NCBI GenBank assembly: GCA_020746995.1
Contig: JAGPXD010000001.1
Location: forward strand, 372,001 to 436,000
Source of the DNA: Plectosphaerella cucumerina
Taxonomy: Eukaryota; Ascomycota; Sordariomycetes; Glomerellales; Plectosphaerellaceae
Reading direction: 5' to 3'
DNA length: 64,000 bases
In this document: piece by piece, positions 45,396 through 56,726 of the stretch
How positions within the stretch are numbered: the first letter of the stretch is position 1
Layout of the letters: each line of letters starts with the position of its first letter
Notes under the pieces: model-generated
Seen by the model: the letters and a program-made list of their open reading frames with translations, nothing else
Told to the model about the DNA's origin: nothing
Database searches by the model: none
Position numbers and translations under genes: made by a program

Positions 45396-47479
45396 TCAGC
45401 ACCCGGAGAGCACCTTACAATCCAAGACCGCCGACTGGCCACCCTCGACTGTCGCGATCGCTTTGGCCAGTACGCCTTCGAGCTCTTCCAGACGATCGAC
45501 CCTCGCCGCGAATAAGTCGCCGCCTGCAGCCGCCTTCGCGATGCCCGCATAGTCCGGCGACGGGTCGAACGAGATGTTGATCTCCTCGTTGGAAGCCTTG
45601 GACGCCTCGCCATCCGGGTGGACGAGGAGAAGCGATCTCCTCGGCGCATTCCAACCTATTGCTTGTTAGCTGCCGCAGCACGCAGAGTGACTTTCGACTT
45701 ACCCTTGTTGTTCAGGATAATGGTGAGCACCGGGATATTGTACCGCTTCGAAATCCAGTACACGCTGCCCGGCACTGAGAAGAGGAACGTGCCGTCACCC
45801 ACGATCTGCACCACGAACCGGCCCTTGCCGCCGCTCTCGACATCCGTCGCCAGCTTGATGCCGAGGGCGCCGCCGCCTGACCAACCCAGCCCGCCGCCTC
45901 CGCAGTTGATCCACGAACCTGGCAGCGTCGGCTGGATGTTGTCGTGCACGAAGGCCGTGTTGGTCACAGCCTCGATGGCCCAGATGGTGTCCTGTGGACA
46001 GAGCCGGCGGAGCTCCCGACACAGGTACCCGGTCCCGTACTCCCCGTCCCGCGGCTTCGTCCGATCCTTGATGTCGTCGAGCCGACGCGCGTATGACTCC
46101 TGGCGCGCGAGACCTCGTTGCTCCGCCTCGCTGCTGTTGACCACAGGCACCAACGAGTCGGACCGGAGCTCCGCGGTGATCTGCTCCACCGTCGAGAGGG
46201 CGTCGGCCCTGTAGCGCGATTCGGCCTTGATGTAGAAAACCGGCATTTGCTGCTTGAGCGGATCGACATCGACATGGAAGATGCGCGCATCCTTGCGCGG
46301 GTGGCAGAGCGTATTAACCCAGGGCACGTCGCAGTTGACGACTAGGATGACATCGGCCGTCTTGATGGCCTCGTCGGCGCCGAACCGCAGCCCCAGCCAG
46401 CCGGGGTGGTCCGCCGGGAAGCACATGTCGGAGCCACCCGTGTCCAGCACACGGAGACCCTTGACCGTGTCGGCGAGCTCGACCAGGACGCCGGGGAACC
46501 GGTGGTCACGGCCGCCGAATCCCGTGATAACGAGTGGCTCCTTTGCGCCAGCGAGTGCCTCAGCGATCTTGGTCACCGCAGGTCTCGGGAGTCCGCCCAG
46601 CTCGACGGGGTCCCACTCGTTCTGGGGAATGGTGTAGGGGTCAATGTCCTCCTCCATGACCTCGCGTGCTCCGCACAGGTAGACGGGACCCTGGGGGTCA
46701 GAGCGGGCGAACTGCAGGGCGCGGTTGACCATCTGTTTGACGTTCTTGCCCGTCTTGATCTCGCCGGAGTAGCGGCAGTACTGAGCAACGATCTGCTTCT
46801 GGTCGGGCACGTCCTGGATCCAGTGGATGTACTCTGTGCGGCTACCGCGCATCTCGCCTTCGATGGTGAAGGGCGAGAGGCCGGCGAAGAGAAGCACGGG
46901 GGCGCGGCCGGTGGATGAGTTGTGTACTGCGGCGCCGAGGCCCTGGGTGCCTACATCGACATGGACGATGACGCACTGAGGCTTGCCCGTGAGGCGGGCG
47001 TAGCCGTCGGCCATGGACATTGCAACCATCTGGCAGAGTCAGAAGCGCTCCGGGGATGGGAGATGGAATGAGCTCACCTCGTTGGGGCACGTGATGATAC
47101 GGGGGAAGCTGCCCTTGTGATGCCTCTGCCCCTTGACCATGGCCTCGATGATGCTGGGGTGGTCGGAGCCTAGGTTGACGAAGCAATGGGTGACGCCGGC
47201 GTCCCACAGGGCCTCGAAGAAGGCAAACGATGCCGTGTACATGTTTGCTGGCGTCGCGCTGGCGTATGTCCGGGGCGATCCGACTGTGACAGCTGTTTTG
47301 GAGACGTCATTGTCCCTCGTGATGGAAGTGCATTGAGGGGCGGGAGTAGGTCTTCGCCGAGACCGTTCTGAAGATGTGGAAAAAGCAAGGGCCGGGGCAA
47401 GCCGCAGGCCCCTGGGAGGGCGTTTGGCGAGGCACCGGATGGCGGTCCGGCCCGTGACGGCAACAGAGATGGAAGGCAT
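45396..47479 (-). CDS. ThDP-dependent acetolactate synthase-like enzyme, probably mitochondrial
   Basis: Thiamine-diphosphate enzyme of 662 aa in the acetolactate synthase/benzoylformate decarboxylase superfamily. Exons (transcription order): 47479-47078, 47029-45703 and 45655-45396; introns 48 and 47 bp, the second with a GCTAAC branch site. The start yields an Arg/Ser/Ala-rich presequence (AFSTSSERSRRR) typical of mitochondrial import. Three domains are visible. The Pyr domain has the catalytic-type Glu134 at the exon 1/2 junction (CPNE|MVAMSMADGYARL). The central domain includes PLVITGFGGRDHRFPGVLVE. The PP domain has the metal/ThDP motif GDG at 545-547 followed 27 residues later by NN at 574-575. 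It differs from canonical AHAS (Ilv2) in its VNLGSDHPSIIEAM N-terminus, so the reaction (2-keto-acid decarboxylation or carboligation) is open. An upstream in-frame ATG at 47656 is an alternative start. Confidence 0.82.
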
Positions 47480-48347
47480 CACGGCGAGAGGCTGCTGGAC
47501 CTCGAAGCTGTTGTGGGGTCTGGTCTTGACGCGGGGAACCCCTGCAGGTGGATGTGCTTGACTCGGGGTTGCTCGAGGCGGTTGACGTTGAACGAGAGAT
47601 GGGGGGCGGAATCTCGGAAGGGGGCGATGGAGCAACTTATACGCTCCGGCCGGCATGCTGGGCTGGGGATCGGTTGAAACCTCCGAGACACGAAGCCGGG
47701 GCCGGGACGATCAATTGCTTGGTCCTTGCTTTCCTGGGGAGGTGGTGGTGCGGGGAAGTCGTCTGGAGCATGGAAGCTCCCCGCATCGGCCGTGCTCGGA
47801 AGCTGTGGTCCCGGTGATGTCGGCTTCTAAGAGAGCACAGCACCTCTGGCCGCTGATAGGCGTGTCCAATGGGACACCGGGGTGTTTGACTTGACAAAGG
47901 TTGATGTCTGGCAGCTTTATTGTGTCTTGAGTACCTCTAGCTGGGCCGATGATGGCCGTCGACGAGGATGGACATGCCCCGCATTGACATGTTCACAGGG
48001 CGCACTCGGAGGCGCAGGTGACCCTGGCCATTGGCGTACGAGCCAGCGGGTTACCTCATTGTTTGGTTAGTTCCATAGCATCCGCGGAAGCCAGGAGAGG
48101 AGGTGAGTCGACAATGGCCAGCACCAAATATCAAGTCGAAGCAAGACAACAATGAAACTGGCATGGAAATTCCCAGCAGGAGAGGCTGATTGTAAACATG
48201 GATCTCCCAGATCCGTCCTCGATATATTACAGCGTGCTCTTCCTTCAAGATGCCTCCAGCGGCATCTTCACCATGCATTCCACAAATCGTACATCCTCGG
48301 CCTGATAACATGCTACCAGTCGCATATCGTACATCTGGCCATACCGT
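47480..48347. other. Intergenic between two minus-strand genes
   Basis: About 870 bases with the promoter and leader of the ThDP enzyme and the 3' UTR of the BolA gene. The ThDP reading frame stays open upstream to the alternative ATG at 47656. Nothing else supportable. Confidence 0.5.
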
Positions 48348-48779
48348 CTACGGCGCCTTAGTGCGCAGCTGCAGACCATGCCACTCCTTCACCTTATCCC
48401 CAAGAACCTTGTTCACCATACGCTGCTGCTTCAGCATACCCGCGCCGCGGAAGGCCTCGCTCGTGATATCGATGGCATACATGGAACCGCAGCCGCCCGA
48501 GACGTCACGGACCGACATCTCCGAGGGGGAGAACTCGGCGGCGAGGGTATCCCAGATCCAGGCCTCGGCGTCGTCGAGGAAGTCGGGCTTCTCGAGAGGT
48601 TGGGGCGCAGAGGGCGTGGAGTAGAGTCGGAGGGAGGCGAGGGGTGTTGTTGGGAGGGCTCGCGGGGCGGATGGCCGGGAGGCGAGGGAGAAGGAGGCGA
48701 TGGTTCTTGATGGTGTTGAGAGGGGGAGGGCGGCTCTGGGGAGGGTGCGCAGGGCGCGTTGACAGGCGCGGCAGATCAT
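48348..48779 (-). CDS. Mitochondrial BolA-like protein (BOLA3/Bol3-type)
   Basis: Intronless 143-aa protein. Residues 1-55 are rich in Arg, Ser, Ala, Thr and Pro with few acidic residues (CQRALRTLPRAALPLSTPSR), a likely mitochondrial presequence. The BolA domain spans about 66-143: SVRDVSGGCGSMYAIDITSE, AFRGAGMLKQQRMVNKVLGD, KVKEWHGLQLRTK, including the conserved Cys of the SGGCGSMY signature. BOLA3-type proteins act with monothiol glutaredoxin/Nfu1 to deliver [4Fe-4S] clusters, for example to lipoate synthase. The start at 48779 is chosen because upstream in-frame residues look like leader. It lies 0.87 kb from another predicted mitochondrial protein gene on the same strand. Confidence 0.88.
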   Translation of the reverse strand: MICRACQRALRTLPRAALPLSTPSRTIASFSLASRPSAPRALPTTPLASLRLYSTPSAPQPLEKPDFLDDAEAWIWDTLAAEFSPSEMSVRDVSGGCGSMYAIDITSEAFRGAGMLKQQRMVNKVLGDKVKEWHGLQLRTKAP

Positions 48780-50098
48780 TGTGGGTGGTTTATGATGCAG
48801 AGATGAGGGAAGCGCTGGAAGGTGTGGCTGTGGGCGAGCTTTGTGGGATCTTGAACTGGGTGGTGGTGTTGTGTTGGGGCTGGAGCTGGCTGGCCGAGGA
48901 TGCTGGAGCTGCTGTTCGGCAATTGGAAAATCGAGACTGGTAATTGACGTCAAATGATTGATTGGTCAGCCGAGGATTCTCCGGGACGAGAACCGGAAGT
49001 GGGGCATCTTTGGTGGACTCGGTGAAGGTCGGTGACTGGTTGTTCACCGTCCGAGTCCCATCTCCATGATGTTGAATAGCCTCGGCTTGCCATGACACGC
49101 CCGAGGGAGCTGTAGCTTCTTTTGGCTTTATTGATTATTTATTGAATATGAGATTCTCTGAGATCAGTCTACTCTTGTTCCAATGGCTGGGCATTTAGTG
49201 CGTGATGTAGTCCAAGCCCTGCTCGCAAAATCAAAATGTGCTCAGAAAACACCTGGCATCAACAAAGTTACACTTTCCAATTGTTTTTCAAGCCCATTTT
49301 GAACTTCCTCTAGTAGAGAGGTTAGTGTGTAAGTTTTGAGATACAAAATGCGGCGTGACGTGATGCTATTGCTGCCATACTCAGGCAGTGTCCAGTCTGA
49401 ATCCCCGATGAAGAGCCCTGAACATGACATGCTACTCCTTAATCACTAGTTGACGAGTCTAGATTCAAACTTGAGAGCAATTGCATGGCATCTGGATCTA
49501 TGGAAGTGTCTGTGTCTGTAGCTGGCTTCACTGCATATTTCGGCGGTTCTCAGCTGGAAGTGACCAGTGATGGGTTGCCTTCGATGCAACGTATGACTTG
49601 CTTCAAGGTCCGGGTTGCCACACATTGACTTCCGCGGGACCTTGGATGTTCCTGTGGCTTTCGCGGAGATGATTTTGCGACTTCAAGTCCCATTCGCGGG
49701 GTATGTGGCATTCGACCGGTTATTATACCCGGCAACCGGCACTTCACTTTCCGCGGCTTTTCCGCCTCTACATTTCCCAACCGCCCATATTTTCCGTCCG
49801 CACGTCCGGGACAACTATCTCCAGTCTCCATCTCCCCCAGCTCCCCACGCATGCTGCTTCGGCGCGGGGCCCCAGATCGGCGTTTCCCCCGCGGGACCGG
49901 GGGTTAGCTTCGATCATCCCAGCCGTCACCGCCGCGGCCCCTGGATTTCCCTCCAATCGCTGGAATACAGGGTTGCTGACTTTCTCATGCCGACGCCACC
50001 ACCGGCAGAGGCCCGGCGTACTTGAGGTTGCATGGCACCATCATGAGGTTCGTAGGCACGCCTTCTTGGCTCTCAGCACTTCACTCACAGCTGCGGTC
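48780..50098. other. Divergent promoter region, BolA and esterase genes
   Basis: About 1.3 kb between divergent starts. The esterase frame is open upstream to 49703, but the upstream residues (Pro/Ala/His-rich) are not protein-like and lack a signal peptide. AT content rises near 49120-49540. No other gene seen. Confidence 0.5.
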
Positions 50099-51748
50099 AT
50101 GTCTCGTCTACTTGCACTCGCCCTTCCTCTCCTGTCGTGCCTCGTCGGGGTCCTCGGTGACGCCCCGGCGGCACACACTCGCAACGGCACCTACCGCGGC
50201 GTTCACCTCCCGTCCTGGGAACAGGATGCCTTTCTCGGAGTGCCATACGCCCAGCCGCCTACGGGCAACAACCGGTTTCGCTGGCCGCAGAGCCTGAACG
50301 AGTCCTTCGAGGGAACCCGTGATGCCACGACCCAAGGGTACAGCTGCATGCAGTACCGAGGCAACTTCAACATGTCCGAGGACTGCCTGAACCTCAACGT
50401 GGTGCGGCCAGCAGGCCACAGCACTAACGAGTCCCTACCTGTGCTTGTCTGGATCTTCGGCGGCGGACTATACACTGGCTCTGTAGCCGACCCCCAGTAC
50501 AACCTCTCAGGCATCGTCCGCGTCAGCCAGGACATGGGCCGCCCTGTCATCGCGGTGGCCATGAACTACCGTCTCAACATGTACGGCTTCCTGCAGACCC
50601 CGCAGCTTCTGCTCGAGGGATCGAGCAACGCCGGTCTGCTGGACCAGCGCATGGCCCTGCGATGGGTCCAGGAAAACATCGCCGCCTTCGGTGGCGACCC
50701 GGACCGCGTCGTCGTCTGGGGCGAGAGCGCCGGCGCCCAGAGCATCGCCTACCACCTCTTCAGCAACGACGGCCGCGATGACGGCCTCTTCCGCGGCGCC
50801 ATCATGGAGAGCGGCGGCCCGACGGGCGCTCAGGTTCAGGCCTTGCCCTACTACGCCGTCGCCGCCGAGAACCTAACGCGCACTGTCGGCTGCTGGGACG
50901 CCCGCGATCAGCTCGCCTGTCTCCGCGGCCTCAGCCAGGCCGACCTCTACGCCGCCCAGCCGAGCCAGGTCTGGAACCCTCTTATTGATAGCGATTTCCT
51001 CACGGGCTACCCGAGCCAGCTCATGGCCGCCGGCCGCTTCAATCGCGTCCCGCTCCTCATCGGCGCCAACACGGACGAGGGCATCAACTTCCGCCCGACG
51101 ACCCCCCGCCCCGAGACAGAGCGCGACCTCTTGCGAGCTTTCGCCTCCTGGCGCTCCTACGCCCTCTCGCCCCCTACCATCCGCCGCCTCCTAGACCTCT
51201 ACCCCGACGACCCATGCGACGCGCCCCCCTACGCCGTGGCCAACTGCTCCCGCCTCGAGTCCCTCAACCGCGGGGCACAATGGCGGCGCGGCGCCTCCAT
51301 CGGTGGCGACATGGTCATGATCGCGGGCCGGCGACGTATGTGCGAGCTCTACGCCGGGGAAGACGTGCCCGTGTACAGCTACCGCTTCGACCAGCGGCTG
51401 TGGAACAGGCGCGACCACGAGGGCATTCAGCACTTTGACAATGTCGCGTTCAGCTTCCAGAACATCTCGGGGCTGTTGGGTCCGTCGCCGACGTATGATT
51501 CGCACGTGAAGCTCGCAAAGGTCGTGGGCCGGGCGTATATTCGCTTCGTGTACGGGTTGGACCCGAACCGGGGCGAGGAAGAGACTGGGTGCAACGGGCC
51601 GTTACCTGCTTGGCCGCGGTACGACTTGGGCGAGCCGAAGAATATGGTGCTCAGCGCGGAGAAGTGTTATCTCGAGGATGATACGTATCGGAGGGAGGGC
51701 ATGGCGTATCTGAACAGTCCGGAGGTTGCGCGGGAGCTGTTGTCGTGA
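50099..51748 (+). CDS. Secreted type-B carboxylesterase/lipase
   Basis: Secreted alpha/beta hydrolase of 549 aa, the usual size for family-B carboxylesterases. Signal peptide at residues 1-20 (MSRLLALALPLLSCLVGVLG). Early motif FLGVPYAQPPTGNNRFRWP and EDCLNLNVVRP are family hallmarks, followed by the oxyanion segment VLVWIFGGGLYTG. Catalytic residues visible: Ser210 in GESAG, Glu327 in NTDEG, His445 in GIQHFDNVAF. Several N-glycosylation sequons (NGT, NES, NMS, NLS, NLT, NCS, NIS) and paired cysteines support secretion. There is no intron. Substrate not predictable (aryl, cinnamoyl or lipid esters). It is followed in the same direction by a secreted subtilase. The start at 50099 is set by the signal peptide. 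Confidence 0.9.
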   Translation: MSRLLALALPLLSCLVGVLGDAPAAHTRNGTYRGVHLPSWEQDAFLGVPYAQPPTGNNRFRWPQSLNESFEGTRDATTQGYSCMQYRGNFNMSEDCLNLNVVRPAGHSTNESLPVLVWIFGGGLYTGSVADPQYNLSGIVRVSQDMGRPVIAVAMNYRLNMYGFLQTPQLLLEGSSNAGLLDQRMALRWVQENIAAFGGDPDRVVVWGESAGAQSIAYHLFSNDGRDDGLFRGAIMESGGPTGAQVQALPYYAVAAENLTRTVGCWDARDQLACLRGLSQADLYAAQPSQVWNPLIDSDFLTGYPSQLMAAGRFNRVPLLIGANTDEGINFRPTTPRPETERDLLRAFASWRSYALSPPTIRRLLDLYPDDPCDAPPYAVANCSRLESLNRGAQWRRGASIGGDMVMIAGRRRMCELYAGEDVPVYSYRFDQRLWNRRDHEGIQHFDNVAFSFQNISGLLGPSPTYDSHVKLAKVVGRAYIRFVYGLDPNRGEEETGCNGPLPAWPRYDLGEPKNMVLSAEKCYLEDDTYRREGMAYLNSPEVARELLS

Positions 51749-52932
51749 GGGGAAGGATGGAGCCAAGAGAATTCATCTTCCTTCGCGGAAGCTTAGCTTG
51801 GTCATGATCCTATTCTGAGCGTGACCGGCGCGGCAGATGACAAACATGGCGCCCTGGTGCCAGTTGCTGCAAGTGCAGGGCCAGAGAGCCCCGTCTCATC
51901 TCCCGCCAAGCTGTCAGCCGGCGGGCTTGGGCGCGGGCCATTTTGGCGCCGGTCCGGATGGCTTCGCCCCGGGTCGGGGTCGGGGCTGGGCTGGGTGACT
52001 GGTGGTCTTCATGGTGGTCTCGGGGCGCTGGATGGTGACTGTTCGGGATTCACCACATGAAAACATCTTTCACCGCAGAATCATACTCAGATCCATTGGA
52101 TATCTAAGAAATGAAGTCTCCAGTCAACATCATGCACAAGTTCAGAACATCTTCTCCCGACACTTGAAACATCACGATGAGTTGAGGATTTGTGCCCCGG
52201 GCCCAGCAGCTCAGCCCCTCAGCCCCCTTTTTCACCCCGGCGTCAGCAGCGGAACGCCAGCCAGTCGCCATTCTCCAGCTGCCCGGGGCTGTGAGGAGCC
52301 GGACCCCTGCGCCTTCAACCGTCTCGCTGGCAAGCCCTGACTGGACCGACCTATCGCCTAGCCGCTCTAGCGCTCTCCCCAGCGGGCTTGTAGGCGAGCT
52401 GGCCAACCAAGACCTCCCAGTCCCTGTGCTGCCAGCCCTACGGGGCCCTGCGGACGGGGGCCTGGGACCATCTGCTGCTATTCCAGGAGATTGAGCTTGG
52501 GCACGGGAGATTTCGCCCAGCCTTCCCTTCGGGGCTTGAGCACTGCACATTTTCCCCATCCCATCCACCATCGAACTGCGCCGCTCAAAAAGTCCCCAGA
52601 ACGCCCAACCGGGGTCTTTCTCGCGCGATGAAGCCCGCAGCCCTGGCCGCCTGCGATCCTTCACCACAGCCATGAGCCACTCTCCCATGGTCCCTGGCCC
52701 CTGTCGCTCTCCCGGCGCAGCATGGGGCCCGTCAGCACGATGCCGTCGCCAAGCAGCATGGCCCTGCGCGCGCTGTGGTCTGAAGGATGCCCACGATGTT
52801 GGGCGGTCGTACATATACTGAGATTGCCCTGGCGTCTTCCTTGGTGTTGAGCCTTTCACACCACAGTCATCTCGGTCCAACGTGTTGAAGATTTCCCTTT
52901 TGTATCTGTTTTCTTTTTTTCCTGCAGCAGTC
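51749..52932. other. Intergenic, promoter of the subtilase gene
   Basis: About 1.2 kb with no supported gene. A T-rich tract at 52889-52920 lies directly before the ATG. A 941-codon antisense frame that runs from here through the subtilase is a codon-bias shadow. Confidence 0.5.
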
Positions 52933-55643
52933 ATGGTCCGGTACGACCTCATCCTGTCGTTGTTGGCGACGGTGGTTGGCGTTACGGCCAAGCCAGAGAA
53001 GACGGGAGCCATTCCCGGTGCTTTCATGTTTGAGTTTGAAGAGGGAGCAGTGAGTACACACCCATATCGAGGCACATATCGGCATATCTGACTGCTTAGG
53101 ACATTGAGATCTTCAGACGGTCCTCGGCCGACCACGCCGATGTCCGGAGACACATTAACAAGCGCCTCTTCCAAGGCACATCCCTCCAGTTCCGCGACGT
53201 CGCCACGGCAGAGGCTCGCGCCAACGAGCTCGCCACCCTTCCCGGCATCAAGGGCATCTATGCCGTGCACATGGTCGACATCCCCGACGAAGTCGTCTGG
53301 CGCGGCAAGCCCGGCAAGGGCTACAACAACATGCTGAGGCGGCGCGACGACCACGCCGATGACGACTCGCTCTATGACGCGGATGTCAACACCCCCCACG
53401 TCATGACCCAGGTTGACAAGCTGCGTAACGAGGGATACACCGGCAAGGGTCTTCGCGTGGCCGTCGTTGACACGGGCATCGACTACAATCACCCGGCTCT
53501 GGGCGGCTGTTTCGGCCCCGGCTGCCTCGTGTCGTACGGTCGCGACCTTGTTGGCGTCAACTACCCTGAGACAGTCGAGCCTACCAATGACCCGATGGAC
53601 TGCCAGGGCCATGGAACCCACGTGGCTGGCATCATCGCCGCCCAGTCGAACCCCTTTGGCTTCACCGGCGCTGCTCCCGGCGTCGAGCTGGGTGCTTACA
53701 AGATCTTCGGGTGCGAAGGCGGCGTGGCCGACGAGATCATCATCGACGCCTTTTACGAGGCGCACGAGGACGGTAGCGACATCATCAACGCGTCCCTCGG
53801 CGGGCCCGGTGGCTGGTCCTCGTCTCTTCTGTCGTCGACCATCAACCGCCTGACGGAGAAGGGCGTCATCTGCATCGTCGCTGCTGGTAATGAGGGCGCT
53901 GATGGTATCTTCTTCGGCGCCGACCCCTCGGCTGCTGAGAGCGTCTCGTCCGTGGCCGCTTTTGAGAACGTCCGCACGCCCATTCTCGTCACCGAGGCCA
54001 CCTACGAAACGGCCGATGGCGACGAGGAGCTCTTCGGCTTCCACCCCGGCGCGCCCGCCGCATGGGACAGCACCGTCTCCCTGCCCCTGTACGCGACGAG
54101 CCACGACGTTGAGATTCCCGATGACGCCTGCGACCCTCTCCCCTCCGGCACGCCCGATCTGTCCGGCTACATCACACTGATCCGCGCCGGCACCTGCTCG
54201 TTCGACACCAAGGTCGAGCACGCCGTCGCCCACGGCGCTGAGTACGTGATCATCTACAACAACGCCCCAGGCGTTCCCGAGATCGACGCCTCTTCCACAA
54301 ACGTCCTCGCCGTTGCCGCCGTCGAGGGTCGCCAGGGTGCCCTCTGGGTTCGCAAGCTCAAGGCTGGCACCGCCGTGACCCTGCACATGGTCGACCCCGA
54401 GACGAGCGACGACTTCCTCATCACCGTCGAGAACAACTCCACTGGCGGCTATCTTACAGACTTCACCACCTGGGGCCCGACCTGGGAGCTCAATGTGAAG
54501 CCGAACTTTGGTGCTCCTGGCGGAAACATCCTCTCGACGTACCCAATCGCCCTGGGCAACTATGCCGTGCTGGGCGGCACGTCCATGGCCGCGCCCCTTG
54601 TTGCCGGCGCTGTGGCTCTCATCTGCGAGGCTCGTGGCACCCGCGATCCTGTCGAAATCCGCAACCTCCTCGCCGCCTCGGCTGTTCAAGCCCGCTTCCA
54701 CGACGGCACCCAGGGCATCTCCCAGCTCGCCCCCGTGCCGCAGCAGGGCGCCGGTCTCATCCAGGCCTATGACGCCGCCATGGCCGGTGCTCAGCTCAAC
54801 ATCGCCAGCCTGTCCTTCAACGACTCGGACCACTTCGCCAACGAGCAGACGTTCGAGATCCGCAACACGGGCTCCACCGACCTCGAGTTTGAGCTCGACC
54901 ATCGCCCGGCCGCGACTGTCTATACCCACGCCCCTGGCACCAACCGTCCTATGAAGTTCCCCAACGATCTCGACCAGGACTATGCCACTATCACCCTGAC
55001 CTGCGGCACGCGCTTCACCGTCCCCGCCGGCAAGACCGTTGAGCTAACCGTCGACGCCACGGCTCCCAAGGGCCTCGACCTCGCTCGCCTTCCCGTGTGG
55101 TCCGGCTTCATCAACCTCCATGGCAGCGACGGACGCGTCCTGACCGTCCCCTACATCGGCGTCAGCGGCAGCATGTACGACCAGAGCATGATCGGCTCCG
55201 ACACGGGCATCTACTACAACAGCGCCCCCCTCGCCCATAACACCACCATCGAGCTGCCCTACCAGGGTCTCGCCAACAGCGCCGTCGACACCCTGCCTCT
55301 CTTCGGCGTGGACGTCATCTTCGGCACGCAGCAGATCTTCGTCGACCTCTCCCCCGTCAGTCACGAGTCTGGCCAGGAGGTCACGGAGCATCTGGGCCTC
55401 GACACCGTGGGCGGTCTCTTCGGCACCCCTTACCGCTTCGTCTCGCGCAGCCCTCAGACCGCTCAGCCCTGGGACGGCCTTCTCAATGACGGCTCGTACG
55501 CCCCGCCGGGCCACTACAAGATTGTCGTCCGCGCCCTGCGCACCTTTGGCGACGCCAACGACGGTGATGACTATGAGCGTTGGGACTCGCCCGTCTTTGC
55601 GCTCAAGTACAAGCCCAAGCCTGCAAGGACCAACATCGACTAG
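52933..55643 (+). CDS. Large secreted subtilisin-like serine protease (S8) with PA and Fn3-like domains
   Basis: Secreted endopeptidase of 886 aa; exons 52933-53049 and 53100-55643, with a 50-bp intron (GTGAGT donor, TAG acceptor). Signal peptide about 1-19 (MVRYDLILSLLATVVGVTA). An I9-like propeptide follows, ending before NTPHVMTQVDKLR. The catalytic domain carries Asp163 (VAVVDTGIDYNHPAL), His210 (CQGHGTHVAGIIAA) and Ser534 (GGTSMAAPLVAG), with oxyanion Asn in AAGNEGADG. Between His and Ser lies an inserted PA domain (about 345-450: YITLIRAGTCSFDTKVEHAV, EYVIIYNNAPG). The C-terminal 280 residues resemble the Fn3-like extension of C5a-peptidase/Vpr-type subtilases. This architecture is common in plant-associated fungi. 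Probably extracellular or wall-associated protein degradation. Confidence 0.92.
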
Positions 55644-56726
55644 TAGGAGGACGGGAGTGTGGGAGTGGGAAGAGATAGATACCCAGTGAGTGAAGTGTTT
55701 TTGCATGGTGTCGGCGTTTGTATTTTTAGACCACAAGTATCATGGCAGCATCAGCGTCGGCTCGAGCGCTTAGCAGAAGAAATGTTTCTCTTCAGTCATG
55801 GATGCCTGGTCCTTGCAACCATCGTGAGTCGACAGAGACAGCCAGTGCTCCAATCTGCAGACAAGGGTGCGCCAAGTCCAAGTTGGCCCACGATGTCATG
55901 GGCCAACGGCGAAGGAGAGAGGAAGTATCATGAGTCATCGGATGTGATCTTTCCGTTCAGCTCACAGCAAAAGGCCAAGGCGAGCGATTGTTCGGTGGGA
56001 TCACGGGCTCCCACACCAGCCCCTGTCGCCTGTCCAGCTGAACACTGGCCTGCATCCTGCGTACCACTCACCGCCCCATTACCTCTTCCCTCCAGGTTAC
56101 TGCCACGGGGTCCAGTCGGAGATAACTCCGCCTCCGATTAAGGGTCAGACTCAAAAGGAGGACTGAGCCACCACCGAGATAATCCAGTCCGCGGCATGTC
56201 TCTCGGGGAAGCACCAACGGGAACCCGCTGGATCTCGGCCTCTTGGCGACGCTTTTTCATGCCCAAGTCCGCGCCAGGGCAGGCATCTGCCTATTTTCTT
56301 CTGCTATAAGCAAAAGCCAGGCATTCGCTCGGGTTCGCTCGCTTATCAGGTCCGATCCACGGCTGCCTGCATGCCCTGGTGTCCGGCATGACGACTGCAT
56401 TCAGGCACACATCACGTTCTACATCCAGTGGTCAAGGCTTCTCGTATGGGACCAGATCAATCCCTCGCTATTGAGGGTCTGCTCCCTATCCCCCGTAAAA
56501 TGCCAGGGCGCCGCCTGCCCAGCCCAAGACCCAAAATCCCAGGCCTGTCCATAACGCCGATGCCCCCCGAGTCATGAAAGTTAACCCCTGAAGACCCTGA
56601 AGAACCCTTAAATCCTCCGCGTCAAATATCCAGTGTCGTGTCTGCTACTTCATGTTAGCAACCCATATCCCCTCGGGAACCACCAGACCCACCTCTTCAA
56701 AATAAGAGCATTATTCGTGCCGACGC
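55644..56726. other. Intergenic between convergent genes
   Basis: About 1.1 kb between the 3' ends of the subtilase gene and the velvet-like gene. Nothing supportable; ORFs here are Ser/Pro/Cys-rich and short. Confidence 0.5.

Noticed and set aside
52104..54929. 941-codon open frame on the minus strand opposite the subtilase
   Set aside because: Val/Gly/Asp/Arg-rich translation with no domain; it is the mirror of a strongly G/C-ending coding gene whose plus-strand triad and splice junction are clear.
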